DNA of 64,000 nt from an uncultured Bacteroidia bacterium (GCA_903923905.1 CAIXZH010000050.1:1-64000), one strand, 5' to 3'; shown: positions 20,381-30,737, counted from the first letter of the stretch. Made by a program: numbers and translations. The notes: generated by a model not told the origin, from the sequence alone.

Positions 20381-21043
20381 TTACTTTTTAGCTTTTTTGC
20401 CACCTTTACTTTTTGCTTTGTCAATAACTTCTGTCAATTCAGTGCTGATAGCTTTTGCTTTTTCAACAGCTGGTTTGATTTTGCCAGAAAGAGTTAAGAT
20501 GTCTTCGTTGTTTGTAACACCAGCAGTAACTTCAGTGCCAACAGTTTCAACAGCAGCAATTTCCTGTCCGATAGCTTCAACAGCAGCTTTGCCTTCTTTT
20601 CCCTTAGGAGCTTTTGCTAACAATTCCTTGTTTGCAGCGGTAATGGTACCAAGTTCAGTAAGAGCAGCAGTAACTTCAGCTTTTAAAGCGGCTTTCTTTG
20701 CAGTTGTTTCTTCAACAGCTTTAGCTGCAAGAGTGTTTACTGAAGCAAGAGTTGTCTTAGCAGCATCATAATTGCGGAATAACGCAAATTTTGAATTCTG
20801 CTCTTCAACAGCTGTAACAGCAGTTTTTAATGCTTCAGAAGCAGCATTGAAAGATTCAGGTACATAACGATCAGCACCTGCAGTTTTAGCAGCTTCGATA
20901 GCAACGTTTGCAGCATCAATTTCAGCTTGAGGAGCTTTGGCACAACTAGCCAATGTAACAACTAAAACACTAAAAGCAACCAGTTTTAATAATCCCTTTT
21001 TCATAATTTTGAAGATAAATTTAAAGTAATAAATGTTTTTCAA
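20381..21043 (-). CDS. Ala-rich alpha-helical lipoprotein (DUF4398-like) with Lys-rich C-terminus
   Basis: Signal and lipobox LVAFSVLVVTLASCAKAPQ; Ala/Glu/Lys helical body; C-terminus ELTEVIDKAKSKGGKKAKK. Confidence 0.82.
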   Translation of the reverse strand: MKNIYYFKFIFKIMKKGLLKLVAFSVLVVTLASCAKAPQAEIDAANVAIEAAKTAGADRYVPESFNAASEALKTAVTAVEEQNSKFALFRNYDAAKTTLASVNTLAAKAVEETTAKKAALKAEVTAALTELGTITAANKELLAKAPKGKEGKAAVEAIGQEIAAVETVGTEVTAGVTNNEDILTLSGKIKPAVEKAKAISTELTEVIDKAKSKGGKKAKK

Positions 21044-21169
21044 TTCTTAAAAATATACAGTTTAGACGCAAACCTGTGGAGAGGTCACAATATTTTGAGA
21101 TTTTTTTTTAATTTTGACGGGTGAATTATTATAGAATCTTTATTTCTAATGTTTTATCGTTTTTAAAAG

Positions 21170-21736
21170 ATGACAATAAAAAGTTCTGTTAAGGATTATT
21201 CTGATAAGGAAATCATCAGACTTATTAAGCAAGAACACAATACAAACCTTTTTGAAGTGCTTTACAAACGCTACTCAGATAAGGTTTACGACAAATGTTA
21301 TTCTTTGCTGAAAGATAAAACTCTTGCCCAGGAATTTGTACAGGACATATTTTGTAAAGTTTTCGAGCGTCTGACCGACTTTAGAGGGGAATCTAATTTC
21401 TCTACCTGGCTTTATGCGATTACTTATAATAATTGTATAGAGTACCTGCGTACAAAAAAGAAGATGAATTATCCTGACTGGAACAGCCAGCATGAACTAC
21501 CTGACGTAATCGATGAATTGAATGAAAAGGAGATCAATAGTGAACGTCTGATGAAAATCCTTGAATATATCCATCCTGAAGAAAAAGCTTTACTCACCAT
21601 GCATTATATAGATAATGTACCTATAGCCTATATTCAAACTGCATTAAAGATTAGTGAAAGTGCTACCAAAATGCGATTAAAACGGGCCCGGGACCGGGTA
21701 GCATTCTTGTACAAAGAACATTATAATCAAGATTAG
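21170..21736 (+). CDS. ECF-type RNA polymerase sigma factor
   Basis: Sigma-70 region 2 (FEVLYKRYSDKVYDKCYSLLKDKTLAQEFVQDIFCKVFERLTDFRGESNFSTWLYAITYNNCIEYLR) and region 4 (IAYIQTALKISESATKMRLKRARDRV). Confidence 0.92.
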   Translation: MTIKSSVKDYSDKEIIRLIKQEHNTNLFEVLYKRYSDKVYDKCYSLLKDKTLAQEFVQDIFCKVFERLTDFRGESNFSTWLYAITYNNCIEYLRTKKKMNYPDWNSQHELPDVIDELNEKEINSERLMKILEYIHPEEKALLTMHYIDNVPIAYIQTALKISESATKMRLKRARDRVAFLYKEHYNQD

Positions 21737-21793
21737 TTTTCTTTTTGAATGTGACTTTTGTGTTAAATTCCGTCTCAAAGAGAAAACCATTCT

Positions 21794-22219
21794 ATGAAAG
21801 ATTTTATCCTAAAATACTTATTCCGGATTAATCCCAATACTCCCGGACAACCACTTTTGAAATCATTTGATCTGCTTTTTCCTGAAGCCACCAATGTTGA
21901 ATGGTCAAAAGAAAAGGAAGGTCATTTCGAAGTTATTTTCCGTATTAATGGTATAGAAATGATTGCCTGGTTCGAAAAATCGGGTAAATGGCTTAAAACG
22001 GAGACAAATTACAAAATTGATATGCTTAATCCTGTAATCAGGGAAAAACTCGAAACATTTGGCCAAATCATGAGTTCGATATTTATCGAAAAGGCTGAAT
22101 ATCATCCTATTTATGAGTTTATCATCCGTGACCATTTTCAGGTACGCCATATATTTATTACCGATTCAGAAGGCAATGTAACCGAAAGACGTAATTTCGA
22201 TGAAGGTGAACTCCTTTAA
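21794..22219 (+). CDS. Hypothetical small protein, PepSY-like putative fold
   Basis: 141-aa ORF with good coding character; 58 bp downstream of the ECF sigma gene. Confidence 0.6.
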   Translation: MKDFILKYLFRINPNTPGQPLLKSFDLLFPEATNVEWSKEKEGHFEVIFRINGIEMIAWFEKSGKWLKTETNYKIDMLNPVIREKLETFGQIMSSIFIEKAEYHPIYEFIIRDHFQVRHIFITDSEGNVTERRNFDEGELL

Positions 22220-22289
22220 TTAAACCTTATTATTGCATTTACTATCAAAGTATTAAATTGTTCAAAAGATCATTTGGCGGAGGCAATTT

Positions 22290-22862
22290 CTAACTATTTC
22301 CACCTAATTCCCTATAACGATAACAATTAATCAGGTGATCATTGACCATTCCTGTGGCTTGCATATGGGAATAAATGATTGTAGGTCCTACGAAAGTAAA
22401 CCCCCTTTTTTTCATATCCTTCGATATGATCTGGGAACTTTCTGTTTCCGCAGGAACTTCTTTAATAGATTTATGCATGTTATGAATTGTTTGCCCATTT
22501 AAAAATCCCCAGATATACCGGTCAAAACTGCCAAATTTCTCTTGAACAGCGAGAAAAGCCTGAGCATTTTTTACCGTGGATACAATCTTCAACCGGTTTC
22601 TGATAATTCCGGTATTATTCAATAGTTCAACTATTTTATCCTCATTGTAACTGGCTATTCTTTGAGGATTAAAACCATCAAAAGCGAGACGATAACGCTC
22701 TCTTTTCCGCAGTACTGTTAACCAACTCAATCCCGCCTGAGCCCCTTCGAGGGTGAGAAATTCAAAGAGCTTTTGATCGTCATGAACAGGCACCCCCCAT
22801 TCCAGATCGTGATACTGAAGATACAGATCATCCCCTAAACACCAATCACACCTATTTAACAT
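22290..22862 (-). CDS. tag: DNA-3-methyladenine glycosylase I
   Basis: RCDWCLGDDLYLQYHDLEWGVPVHDDQKLFEFLTLEGAQAGLSWLTVLRKRERYR..., KRGFTFVGPTIIYSHMQATGMVNDHL. Confidence 0.97.
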   Translation of the reverse strand: MLNRCDWCLGDDLYLQYHDLEWGVPVHDDQKLFEFLTLEGAQAGLSWLTVLRKRERYRLAFDGFNPQRIASYNEDKIVELLNNTGIIRNRLKIVSTVKNAQAFLAVQEKFGSFDRYIWGFLNGQTIHNMHKSIKEVPAETESSQIISKDMKKRGFTFVGPTIIYSHMQATGMVNDHLINCYRYRELGGNS

Positions 22863-22960
22863 GCTTTATACATTATTATATTAAAATTAAAAACCATAAC
22901 TCAGCCAACGAACACAATTTTGCTATTTTTGCACACTTACAAATTGCTATTCACCTTCTG

Positions 22961-25021
22961 ATGAAGAAAATATTTACCATACTTATTTTTGCAGGCATTT
23001 CATTGTCAACATTCGCCCAACTCAATATTGATCAGTATTTTTATATTGGACGTAGCCGGATTTATTTCGGAAATTACGTCAGTGCAATAGAAAATTTAAA
23101 TATAGTTATAAAACTAAGACCCAATCTCCCGGAACCCTACTTTTTCAGGGGAATGGCAAAGCATTATATCGATGACTACCGGGGGGCTAAAAATGATTAT
23201 GATAAAGCCATAGATATCAAACCATTCTATCCTGAAGCCTATATGTACCGGGGTATGGCCAACTATGAGCTTAAAAACTACAAAGAGGCGTTAAGTGATT
23301 ACACCAAAGCGCTTGAATATAAGAGTGATGATCAGGCTATTTATACCAACCGGGGAATCACCAAAGCCGCTTTGGAAGATCTCCCTGGTGCAATAGACGA
23401 TTATACTAAGGCACTCGAAATTGATCCGTTGCAGGCCAATACATTTCTCAACAGAAGCTCCGCCAAACAAATGAAAAATGATTTGGACGGCGCTATCAAA
23501 GATTGCGACGAAGCGATTAAGATCAGACCTCACTATGCCAGTGCCTACCTGATGAGGGGAATTGCCAAATTTGAGAAACAGGATTATGCCAGTGCATTGA
23601 AGGATTACGATCTATGTATCAGGCTCGACCCAAAAATGGCCCAGGCATTTGCCAATCGCGGAATTGTCAAACATAAACTCGATGATACAAGGGGTGCAAT
23701 TCCCGATTACGATATGGCTATCAAATTAAACCCGGAAATTGCCGTTGCCTGGCTAAACCGGGGCATCGCAAAAGAATCTCTTAAAATCCCCGGCTTTGAA
23801 GCAGATTTTGCAGTTGCAGAACAACTTGATCCAAAATTCGCCCAATACAGAAAACGTATCGACGCTGAACAGGAAAAGGAAAAACAAAGACGCTTGTATG
23901 GATTCGTACTGCCAACAGCCAATCAAAAATCCCAGAATAAAAACGGCCAGAATAAACAGGCAAATACGAATCCGCAGAACCAACAGGCTAATGCCAATCA
24001 GACAAACCAGCAATCGAATGTGAATCAGCAAAATCAAATTGCGGCTGGTGGAGGATCTGCCAGTCAGGCTAATGCATTAGCCCAAAATAATACTAATAGT
24101 GGAACTGCTACCGATTCAACAGCAGTAGAACAGGAAAACAATAAGGGACCTGTAACCCAAAAACGCGCCCGGCGAAATATTATTGTAAATACCGGAGGTG
24201 AAGTGACCGAAACTGAGATCGCCAGGGGAATGGTTCAGAACCGGAACGTGAAGATTGAATTGAAACCCGAATTCATTATTTCAATTTTCCATAAAGATTC
24301 AGTGGATTATCAGAGATTACAGTATTACAGCATGGAGGTGGATGCCATGAATCGTAAAAACAACAATCAGCCTTTCATGCTCATCACCAATAAACCAGTC
24401 AAAAACGATGATTGGAGAAGTGAAGAATACAATGAAAATATCACTCTTTGGGAGAAAAAGATACAAAATAATAAGAAAAATCCGGATTCCTATTTCAACA
24501 GGGCAATCTATTATGAACTCTTGAAAAACTACAATCAGGCAATTGAAGATTATAACCGAACGATTAAAATAGATGGTCGGAATGTCTTGGCTTATTTCAG
24601 CCGGGCCAACGCTATGACCAAACGGGTCGATTTCATCCGGATGCCGGGGATTCTTCCGGAGCCGACAACACTAAATATAAACGGGGCTAAAGCTTCACCG
24701 GATGCTCCTAAGGAAGAGAAAATCCTGGATTACGAAGATATCATAAAAGATTACGAATCAATATTATACATGAATCCAAGATTCATATTTGCATGGTATA
24801 ATATGGGAAATACAAAAGTTAAAAAGAAAGATTACCTGGGTGCTATTAACGACTACTCAAAAGCGATAGAACTTGAACCCGATTTTGCTGAGGCCTATTT
24901 TAACCGGGGATTGACCCGAATCTATCTGGATGATATGGAGGGTGGCTCACTCGATTTAAGTAAGGCAGGAGAATTAGGGCTTACTGACGCTTACAATGTA
25001 ATTAAAAGGTATTGTAACTAA
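22961..25021 (+). CDS. Secreted tetratricopeptide repeat protein with N/Q-rich linker
   Basis: Signal peptide MKKIFTILIFAGISLSTFAQ; at least eight TPR motifs (AYMYRGMANYELKNYKEALSDYTKALE...). Confidence 0.93.
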   Translation: MKKIFTILIFAGISLSTFAQLNIDQYFYIGRSRIYFGNYVSAIENLNIVIKLRPNLPEPYFFRGMAKHYIDDYRGAKNDYDKAIDIKPFYPEAYMYRGMANYELKNYKEALSDYTKALEYKSDDQAIYTNRGITKAALEDLPGAIDDYTKALEIDPLQANTFLNRSSAKQMKNDLDGAIKDCDEAIKIRPHYASAYLMRGIAKFEKQDYASALKDYDLCIRLDPKMAQAFANRGIVKHKLDDTRGAIPDYDMAIKLNPEIAVAWLNRGIAKESLKIPGFEADFAVAEQLDPKFAQYRKRIDAEQEKEKQRRLYGFVLPTANQKSQNKNGQNKQANTNPQNQQANANQTNQQSNVNQQNQIAAGGGSASQANALAQNNTNSGTATDSTAVEQENNKGPVTQKRARRNIIVNTGGEVTETEIARGMVQNRNVKIELKPEFIISIFHKDSVDYQRLQYYSMEVDAMNRKNNNQPFMLITNKPVKNDDWRSEEYNENITLWEKKIQNNKKNPDSYFNRAIYYELLKNYNQAIEDYNRTIKIDGRNVLAYFSRANAMTKRVDFIRMPGILPEPTTLNINGAKASPDAPKEEKILDYEDIIKDYESILYMNPRFIFAWYNMGNTKVKKKDYLGAINDYSKAIELEPDFAEAYFNRGLTRIYLDDMEGGSLDLSKAGELGLTDAYNVIKRYCN

Positions 25022-25079
25022 CAGGATCCTGGTCAGGTTTTCTCCCGCAAATTATTAACGGTATAATTTCATTCAACGT

Positions 25080-26351
25080 ATGTCCAACCAACCCCTGGCA
25101 GAAAGATTAAGGCCCTCGACTCTGAAGGACTATATTGGCCAGAAACATTTGGTTGGCGAGGGTGCGGTACTCCGGAAAATGATTGACTCCGGAAACCTCT
25201 CCTCCATCATTCTTTGGGGACCACCCGGTGTTGGAAAAACAACCCTTGCAAAAATTATCGCCAATTCACTGAACCGCCCCTTCTATATACTAAGTGCCAT
25301 TAATTCAGGGGTAAAGGATGTTCGTGAAGTAATTGATAAGGCCAGAAGTAACCGCTTCTTTACCGCCCCAAATCCGATCTTATTCATCGATGAAATTCAC
25401 AGGTTTAGTAAGGCGCAACAGGATTCGCTGCTTGGAGCTGTAGAACAGGGTCTTGTGACCTTGATTGGCGCTACTACGGAGAATCCATCTTTTGAAGTGA
25501 TCTCTCCCCTCCTCTCCCGCTGTCAGGTTTACATCCTGAAATCGCTTGAGAAAGAGGATCTAATCACCTTGCTTAACCATGCTCTTTCTTCAGATTATGA
25601 GATCAGTAAACGAAAAATAATAGTGGAGGAGAATGAAGCAATTCTCCGGTTCTCAGGTGGTGATGCCCGCAAATTGCTTAATGTTCTCGAAATTGTATTG
25701 AATGCGGTCACCGGGGGCGAGGTAATTATTACCAACGAACTGGTAACAAATCAATTACAGGCCAACCTGGCATTGTATGACAAAAACGGAGAGATGCATT
25801 ACGATATCATCTCGGCCTTTATCAAAAGCATACGCGGAGGTGACCCGGATGGCGCAGTCTATTACCTGGCAAGAATGATTGAAGGTGGCGAGGATGTCAA
25901 ATTCATCGCACGCCGGTTGCTGATATTATCCTCTGAAGATGTGGGACTTGCAAACCCAAATGCGTTTCTGATTGCACAAAATACCTTTGACGCTGTTCAT
26001 AAAATAGGAATGCCCGAATCCCGCATTATCTTATCCGAGTGCACCATTTACCTGGCCACCTCTCCCAAAAGCAATTCAGCTTATGAGGCTATCGATGCCG
26101 CCCTGGCTGAGGTGCGCGAATCAGGCCATCTTCCCATACCGCTCCACCTGCGGAATGCTCCCACCAAACTGATGAAAGATCTCGGTTATGGGAAAGAGTA
26201 TAAATATGCCCATGCCTACGAAGGGAATTTTGTCGATCAGGAGTTTCTCCCAGAAAAAATCAAAGACAAACGATTCTATACCCCTCAAAACAATGCTTCA
26301 GAGCAAAAAATTCTTGAAAGGCTCAGGATGTGGTGGAAAAAAAGATATTAA
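25080..26351 (+). CDS. rarA: Replication-associated recombination protein A (MgsA/RarA AAA+ ATPase)
   Basis: PLAERLRPSTLKDYIGQKHLVGEG, GPPGVGKTTLAK, FIDEIHRFSKAQQDSLLGAVE, GATTENPSFEV. Confidence 0.97.
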   Translation: MSNQPLAERLRPSTLKDYIGQKHLVGEGAVLRKMIDSGNLSSIILWGPPGVGKTTLAKIIANSLNRPFYILSAINSGVKDVREVIDKARSNRFFTAPNPILFIDEIHRFSKAQQDSLLGAVEQGLVTLIGATTENPSFEVISPLLSRCQVYILKSLEKEDLITLLNHALSSDYEISKRKIIVEENEAILRFSGGDARKLLNVLEIVLNAVTGGEVIITNELVTNQLQANLALYDKNGEMHYDIISAFIKSIRGGDPDGAVYYLARMIEGGEDVKFIARRLLILSSEDVGLANPNAFLIAQNTFDAVHKIGMPESRIILSECTIYLATSPKSNSAYEAIDAALAEVRESGHLPIPLHLRNAPTKLMKDLGYGKEYKYAHAYEGNFVDQEFLPEKIKDKRFYTPQNNASEQKILERLRMWWKKRY

Positions 26352-26488
26352 GGAACCACGGCTTCGCAGCACAAATTCTGAACAAAAAGTTAATGTCAGA
26401 CGTTAGCAATATATAAGAAATAAAAGATAAATGATCTGCAGCGGAATCCCTTTGCTGATTTCAGAATAATCACGATAAAATTAAGCAT

Positions 26489-29400
26489 ATGGCAATTCTC
26501 GTAGCTATAAAACACAATACCTCATATAAATACGATCATTTAATAAACATGGGTCCCCATGTCATCCGGTTAAAACCCGCCCCCCATTGCCGCACAAAAA
26601 TCCATTCCTATTCCTTAAATATTGAGCCAAAGGAACATTTTATAAATTGGCAGCAGGATCCCTTCGGAAATTACCTGGCCCGGATTGTCATGCATGAAAA
26701 AGTAAAAGAATTTAAAGTCGGCGTTGAAGTAATAACCGAGATGACAGTGATTAATCCATTTGATTTCTTTGTTGAAGAGTATGCCGGAAAATTCCCGTTT
26801 CAATATGTTAAACAAGATATTAAAGAATTGGCCCCTTATTTTGAACTATCAGAAAATGGTCCGTTTTTAAAGCATTGGATAGCGAAGCTTGCCCAATTTA
26901 AGGATATGTCAATCGTTGATTTTCTGGTGGCAGTAAATAGTGAACTTTACAAAGAGCTGGAATATACAGTCAGGATGGAACCCGGAGTTTTTACCTGCGA
27001 AGAGACTCTTCAAAAAAAATTGGGTTCATGCCGTGATTCAGCCTGGGTTCTGGTGCAATCCATGCGTCATCTTGGGCTTGCTTCGCGGTTTGTATCGGGT
27101 TACCTGGTACAACTCAAAGCAGACCAAAAGGCTTTGGGTGGTCCATCAGGAGCTGAAAAAGATTTTACTGATTTACATGCCTGGTGCGAGGTTTATATTC
27201 CCGGCGCAGGTTGGATCGGACTCGATCCAACTTCGGGATTACTGGCCGGAGAAGGGCATATTCCGTTATGTTGCACACCTGCACCATCAAGCGCAGCTCC
27301 AATTACCGGTGCAATTGATCCGTGTAATGTGGAGTTTACCCATTCAAATGAAGTTATTCGCATTCATGAAGATCCACGTGTAACCAAACCTTACTCGGAT
27401 CAGCAATGGGCTGAAATAATGGCACTTGGCAACGTTGTTGACCATAAACTGGAAGCTGGTGATGTTCGTCTAACAATGGGTGGAGAACCCACCTTCGTTT
27501 CTGTCGACGACATGGAATCGGACCAATGGAATACTGCTGCTGATGGTAAAGAAAAACAAAAATTGGCCAATTCGCTGATCAAAAAACTCAGTGTCCATTT
27601 TGGTGCAGGTGGTTTATTCCATTATGGCCAGGGAAAATGGTATCCGGGTGAACCGACTCCAAGATGGCAAATGGCTTTGTACTGGAGAAAAGACGGGAAG
27701 CCAATATGGAAAAACAAGAAATTGCTGGCTGATTTCAGCAAGGACGATATTTATACTGTTGAAAATGCCAGAAGATTTATGGTTCAACTGACCAAAATGC
27801 TGGGAGTATCCGAGAATAACATCATCGCGGGGTACGAGGATGCCTTCTACTACCTCTGGACTGAACGCAAACTTCCGGTAAATATTGATCCTGCAAATAT
27901 GAACCTTAAAGATTCTCTCGAGCGAAAAACGCTTATGGAACAGCTCGACAGAGGATTGAATAGCCCGGCAGGCTACGTATTACCCCTTCAGTGGGCTTAT
28001 CCCAAAAAAGGATGGATCTCGTGTAAATGGGAATTCCGTGGAGAAAATATGTTCCTGATTCCGGGAAATTCCCAAATGGGACATCGCTTACCACTTGATT
28101 CACTTCCTGTTGTGCCAGAGTCTAAGAAACCAAAACCTATCGAGCGAAGTCCTTTTGAAGAGATCGTAAATCTGGGTGATTTTCATAAATCAGTTGAAGA
28201 AAGGTCTATGACAATACCTGATTATGCCATTCCTGATGAACTATTAAATCCCAAAATATACGACTTCAAGAAAGAGGATGAGGAAATCAATAAAAATAAA
28301 CATCTCCCCTTTCAGAAATCAAAAGAGCTAAAGGATGAATTTGCTCCTTTATTTGATTCATTTACAATTAGAACAGCTATTGTGTCAGAGATCAGGGAAG
28401 GAAAGATTCACCTCTTTTTGCCGCCTGCCGAAATGATAGAGCATTACCTGGACCTCGTAGCAGCCATTGAACTGACCGCCGAGGCGCTTCAAATTCCGGT
28501 TGTTGTTGAAGGCTATGCCCCTCCTAAGGATAAACGGATTGAAAAATTGATGGTTACTCCCGACCCCGGGGTAATCGAAGTGAATATTCATCCGGCGAAA
28601 TCATGGGATGAAGTTGTAAATAACTACAACATACTCTTTGAATCGGCCCTTGATAGCAGGCTTGGTTCAGAGAAATTTATGCTCGACGGGAAACACACCG
28701 GAACAGGTGGCGGAAACCACATAACCTTGGGGGGAATCACCCCATCTGATTCACCGTTATTGAGGCGGCCCGATCTTTTGAGAAGTATGTTGACTTTCTG
28801 GCAGCACCACCCGGGATTATCCTATCTCTTTTCCACCGCATTCATCGGGCCTACCAGTCAGGCTCCCCGGGTTGACGAGGGACGACAAGAACTACTTTAT
28901 GAACTTGAAATTGCTTTTGCCCAGATTCCTGAGCCGGGACAGGGAGATGTTCCATTTTGGTTGGTCGACCGGTTATTCAGGAATTTGCTGATCGATCTTA
29001 CTGGCAACACGCACAGGGCAGAATTCTGCATCGATAAACTTTATTCCCCCGATTCCTCAACAGGGAGATTGGGAATCCTAGAATTAAGGGGGTTTGATAT
29101 GCCGCCAAACAAGCAGATGTGCCTGGTTCAGCTTCTTTTAATCAGGACTTTGGTAGCCTGGTTCTGGGAAAAACCCTATAAAGGAAAACTGGTTCGCTGG
29201 GGTACAGAATTACATGATAAATTTCTTACGCATCACTTTGTAAAAGATGACCTTAAAGATATTGTGAATCAATTGAATGATGCCGGATATCCCTTTGATG
29301 TCAACTGGCTGGAACCATTTTTCGAGTTTAGGTTCCCCCACATCGGCAGAGTGAAATTTAAGGATATCGAACTGTCTTTGCGCACTGCCATTGAACCCTG

Positions 29401-29962
29401 GAATGTTTTGGGTGAAGAGATGTCCAGTTCGGGAACGGCACGTTTTGTGGATTCATCCGTAGAGCGGATTGAATTAAAAGCAACCGGGTTAACTGGAGAA
29501 CGATATGCCATTTTATGTAACGGGATGCGGATTCCAATGGCCAACACCGGAACAAAAGGGGAATTTGTAGCCTCCCTGCGTTACAGGGCCTGGCAACCAC
29601 CCTCAGCACTCCATCCGAATCTTGGAGTTGACACGCCTTTGGTATTCGATATCTTTGATTTATGGGTAGGTAAATCTGTGGCAGGGTGTACATACCATGT
29701 TTTTCATCCCGGTGGAAGAGCCTATGATTCCTTTCCTGTTAACAGTTTTGAGGCTGAAGGGAGGCGTGTATCCCGTTTCTACAATGAAAATCATACCCAG
29801 GGAGTTTATACTCCAAAGGAAATCAGTCCCGATATTAAAAGATATATTTTGGAAAAGGAGGTGGAAATCGATCAGAAAATTGCCCTGACTCCAACAATTA
29901 TTGAACCTGATCCGGAGTATCCTCACACCTTTGATTTGCGTAAGTATAAGCTGAAAAGGTAA
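26489..29962 (+). CDS. Transglutaminase-like plus DUF2126 protein
   Basis: TG core (GSCRDSAWVLVQSMRHLGLASRFVSGYLVQ; DLHAWCEVYIPGAGWIGLDPTSGLLAGEGHIPL) then VRLTMGGEPTFVSVDDM and GKHTGTGGGNHITLGG typical of DUF2126; 1157 aa. Confidence 0.92.
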   Translation: MAILVAIKHNTSYKYDHLINMGPHVIRLKPAPHCRTKIHSYSLNIEPKEHFINWQQDPFGNYLARIVMHEKVKEFKVGVEVITEMTVINPFDFFVEEYAGKFPFQYVKQDIKELAPYFELSENGPFLKHWIAKLAQFKDMSIVDFLVAVNSELYKELEYTVRMEPGVFTCEETLQKKLGSCRDSAWVLVQSMRHLGLASRFVSGYLVQLKADQKALGGPSGAEKDFTDLHAWCEVYIPGAGWIGLDPTSGLLAGEGHIPLCCTPAPSSAAPITGAIDPCNVEFTHSNEVIRIHEDPRVTKPYSDQQWAEIMALGNVVDHKLEAGDVRLTMGGEPTFVSVDDMESDQWNTAADGKEKQKLANSLIKKLSVHFGAGGLFHYGQGKWYPGEPTPRWQMALYWRKDGKPIWKNKKLLADFSKDDIYTVENARRFMVQLTKMLGVSENNIIAGYEDAFYYLWTERKLPVNIDPANMNLKDSLERKTLMEQLDRGLNSPAGYVLPLQWAYPKKGWISCKWEFRGENMFLIPGNSQMGHRLPLDSLPVVPESKKPKPIERSPFEEIVNLGDFHKSVEERSMTIPDYAIPDELLNPKIYDFKKEDEEINKNKHLPFQKSKELKDEFAPLFDSFTIRTAIVSEIREGKIHLFLPPAEMIEHYLDLVAAIELTAEALQIPVVVEGYAPPKDKRIEKLMVTPDPGVIEVNIHPAKSWDEVVNNYNILFESALDSRLGSEKFMLDGKHTGTGGGNHITLGGITPSDSPLLRRPDLLRSMLTFWQHHPGLSYLFSTAFIGPTSQAPRVDEGRQELLYELEIAFAQIPEPGQGDVPFWLVDRLFRNLLIDLTGNTHRAEFCIDKLYSPDSSTGRLGILELRGFDMPPNKQMCLVQLLLIRTLVAWFWEKPYKGKLVRWGTELHDKFLTHHFVKDDLKDIVNQLNDAGYPFDVNWLEPFFEFRFPHIGRVKFKDIELSLRTAIEPWNVLGEEMSSSGTARFVDSSVERIELKATGLTGERYAILCNGMRIPMANTGTKGEFVASLRYRAWQPPSALHPNLGVDTPLVFDIFDLWVGKSVAGCTYHVFHPGGRAYDSFPVNSFEAEGRRVSRFYNENHTQGVYTPKEISPDIKRYILEKEVEIDQKIALTPTIIEPDPEYPHTFDLRKYKLKR

Positions 29963-29976
29963 TCTTATGAAGATGC

Positions 29977-30015
29977 GACCGGGTGACTGTTCAGGTCATG
30001 AATAGTCACCCGGTC
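29977..30015. terminator. Bidirectional terminator hairpin between convergent genes
   Basis: GACCGGGTGACT (29977-29988) pairs with AGTCACCCGGTC (30004-30015). Confidence 0.75.
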
Positions 30016-30032
30016 ACTAAAATACAATTCTC

Positions 30033-30737
30033 CTAATCCTCAAAATGGAGGAACTTCGGCAGTTCGTTGGCCGCATTAACAAGCATCTCATTCCAGCGTT
30101 TCGCAGTACCCTTTAATTCATCTTCAGTCTTTCGGAATTCCTGGATATCGTAACTTCCATTTTTATAAAGGGCAAAATCGAGAGGAAAATCAACATCACT
30201 CGCATTTTTAAACGTTGCGTCAAACGAAAGAAAGGCCACTTTTATCGCCAGATCAAAGTTAATCTCCTCATGTAAAAGCCGCCGAAGGATAGATTTTCCA
30301 AACCCGGTATTCCCGATCACGGTATAGGGTGACTCGTCAGAAACCTCTACCCAGTTCCCTTCCGGGAATACAAGAAAAACTGTCGAACGTTTATCCTTAA
30401 AGCATTGTCCTCCAATAATAAAATGTGCATCAAAGAAAAATTTACTTTTCTGCAGATCTTCAAGATCTTCAGCCCGGACTCTTTTCACCATATTCCCAAC
30501 AAGATTTGCAACTTTATAGAGTTTATCCGATGGATGGTCAGGCAATTCGTCCTCAAACATATTAATCACTTTATCCCGTATGGACCGTAATCCTGATGAC
30601 ATGATGAAAAATGCATTGCCATCGGCTTTGTATGTCTGAATCTTTTTGGACGTTGATACCCCCAGCCCACTGCTGATACGGGTATCGGATAATGCGACAA
30701 CCCCTGTTTTACTCTTAATTGCGAGACAAAATGTCAT
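30033..30737 (-). CDS. Anbu-type (ancestral beta-subunit) proteasome-like peptidase
   Basis: MTFCLAIKSKTGVVALSDTRISSGLGVSTSKKIQTYKADGN...: Ntn-hydrolase N-terminus with Thr2. Sits with alpha-E, transglutaminase and CP-ATP-grasp genes. Confidence 0.88.
   Translation of the reverse strand: MTFCLAIKSKTGVVALSDTRISSGLGVSTSKKIQTYKADGNAFFIMSSGLRSIRDKVINMFEDELPDHPSDKLYKVANLVGNMVKRVRAEDLEDLQKSKFFFDAHFIIGGQCFKDKRSTVFLVFPEGNWVEVSDESPYTVIGNTGFGKSILRRLLHEEINFDLAIKVAFLSFDATFKNASDVDFPLDFALYKNGSYDIQEFRKTEDELKGTAKRWNEMLVNAANELPKFLHFED

Noticed and set aside
20283-20771. 162-aa plus-strand ORF (MIREQPWGNFPNKF...)
   Set aside because: Antisense to the Ala-rich lipoprotein; its Ala/Ser/Val composition is a by-product of the GCA/GCT-rich coding strand.
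29269-29926. Overlapping minus-strand ORFs of 92, 111 and 88 aa
   Set aside because: Antisense to the C-terminus of the DUF2126 gene; mutually overlapping and compositionally implausible.
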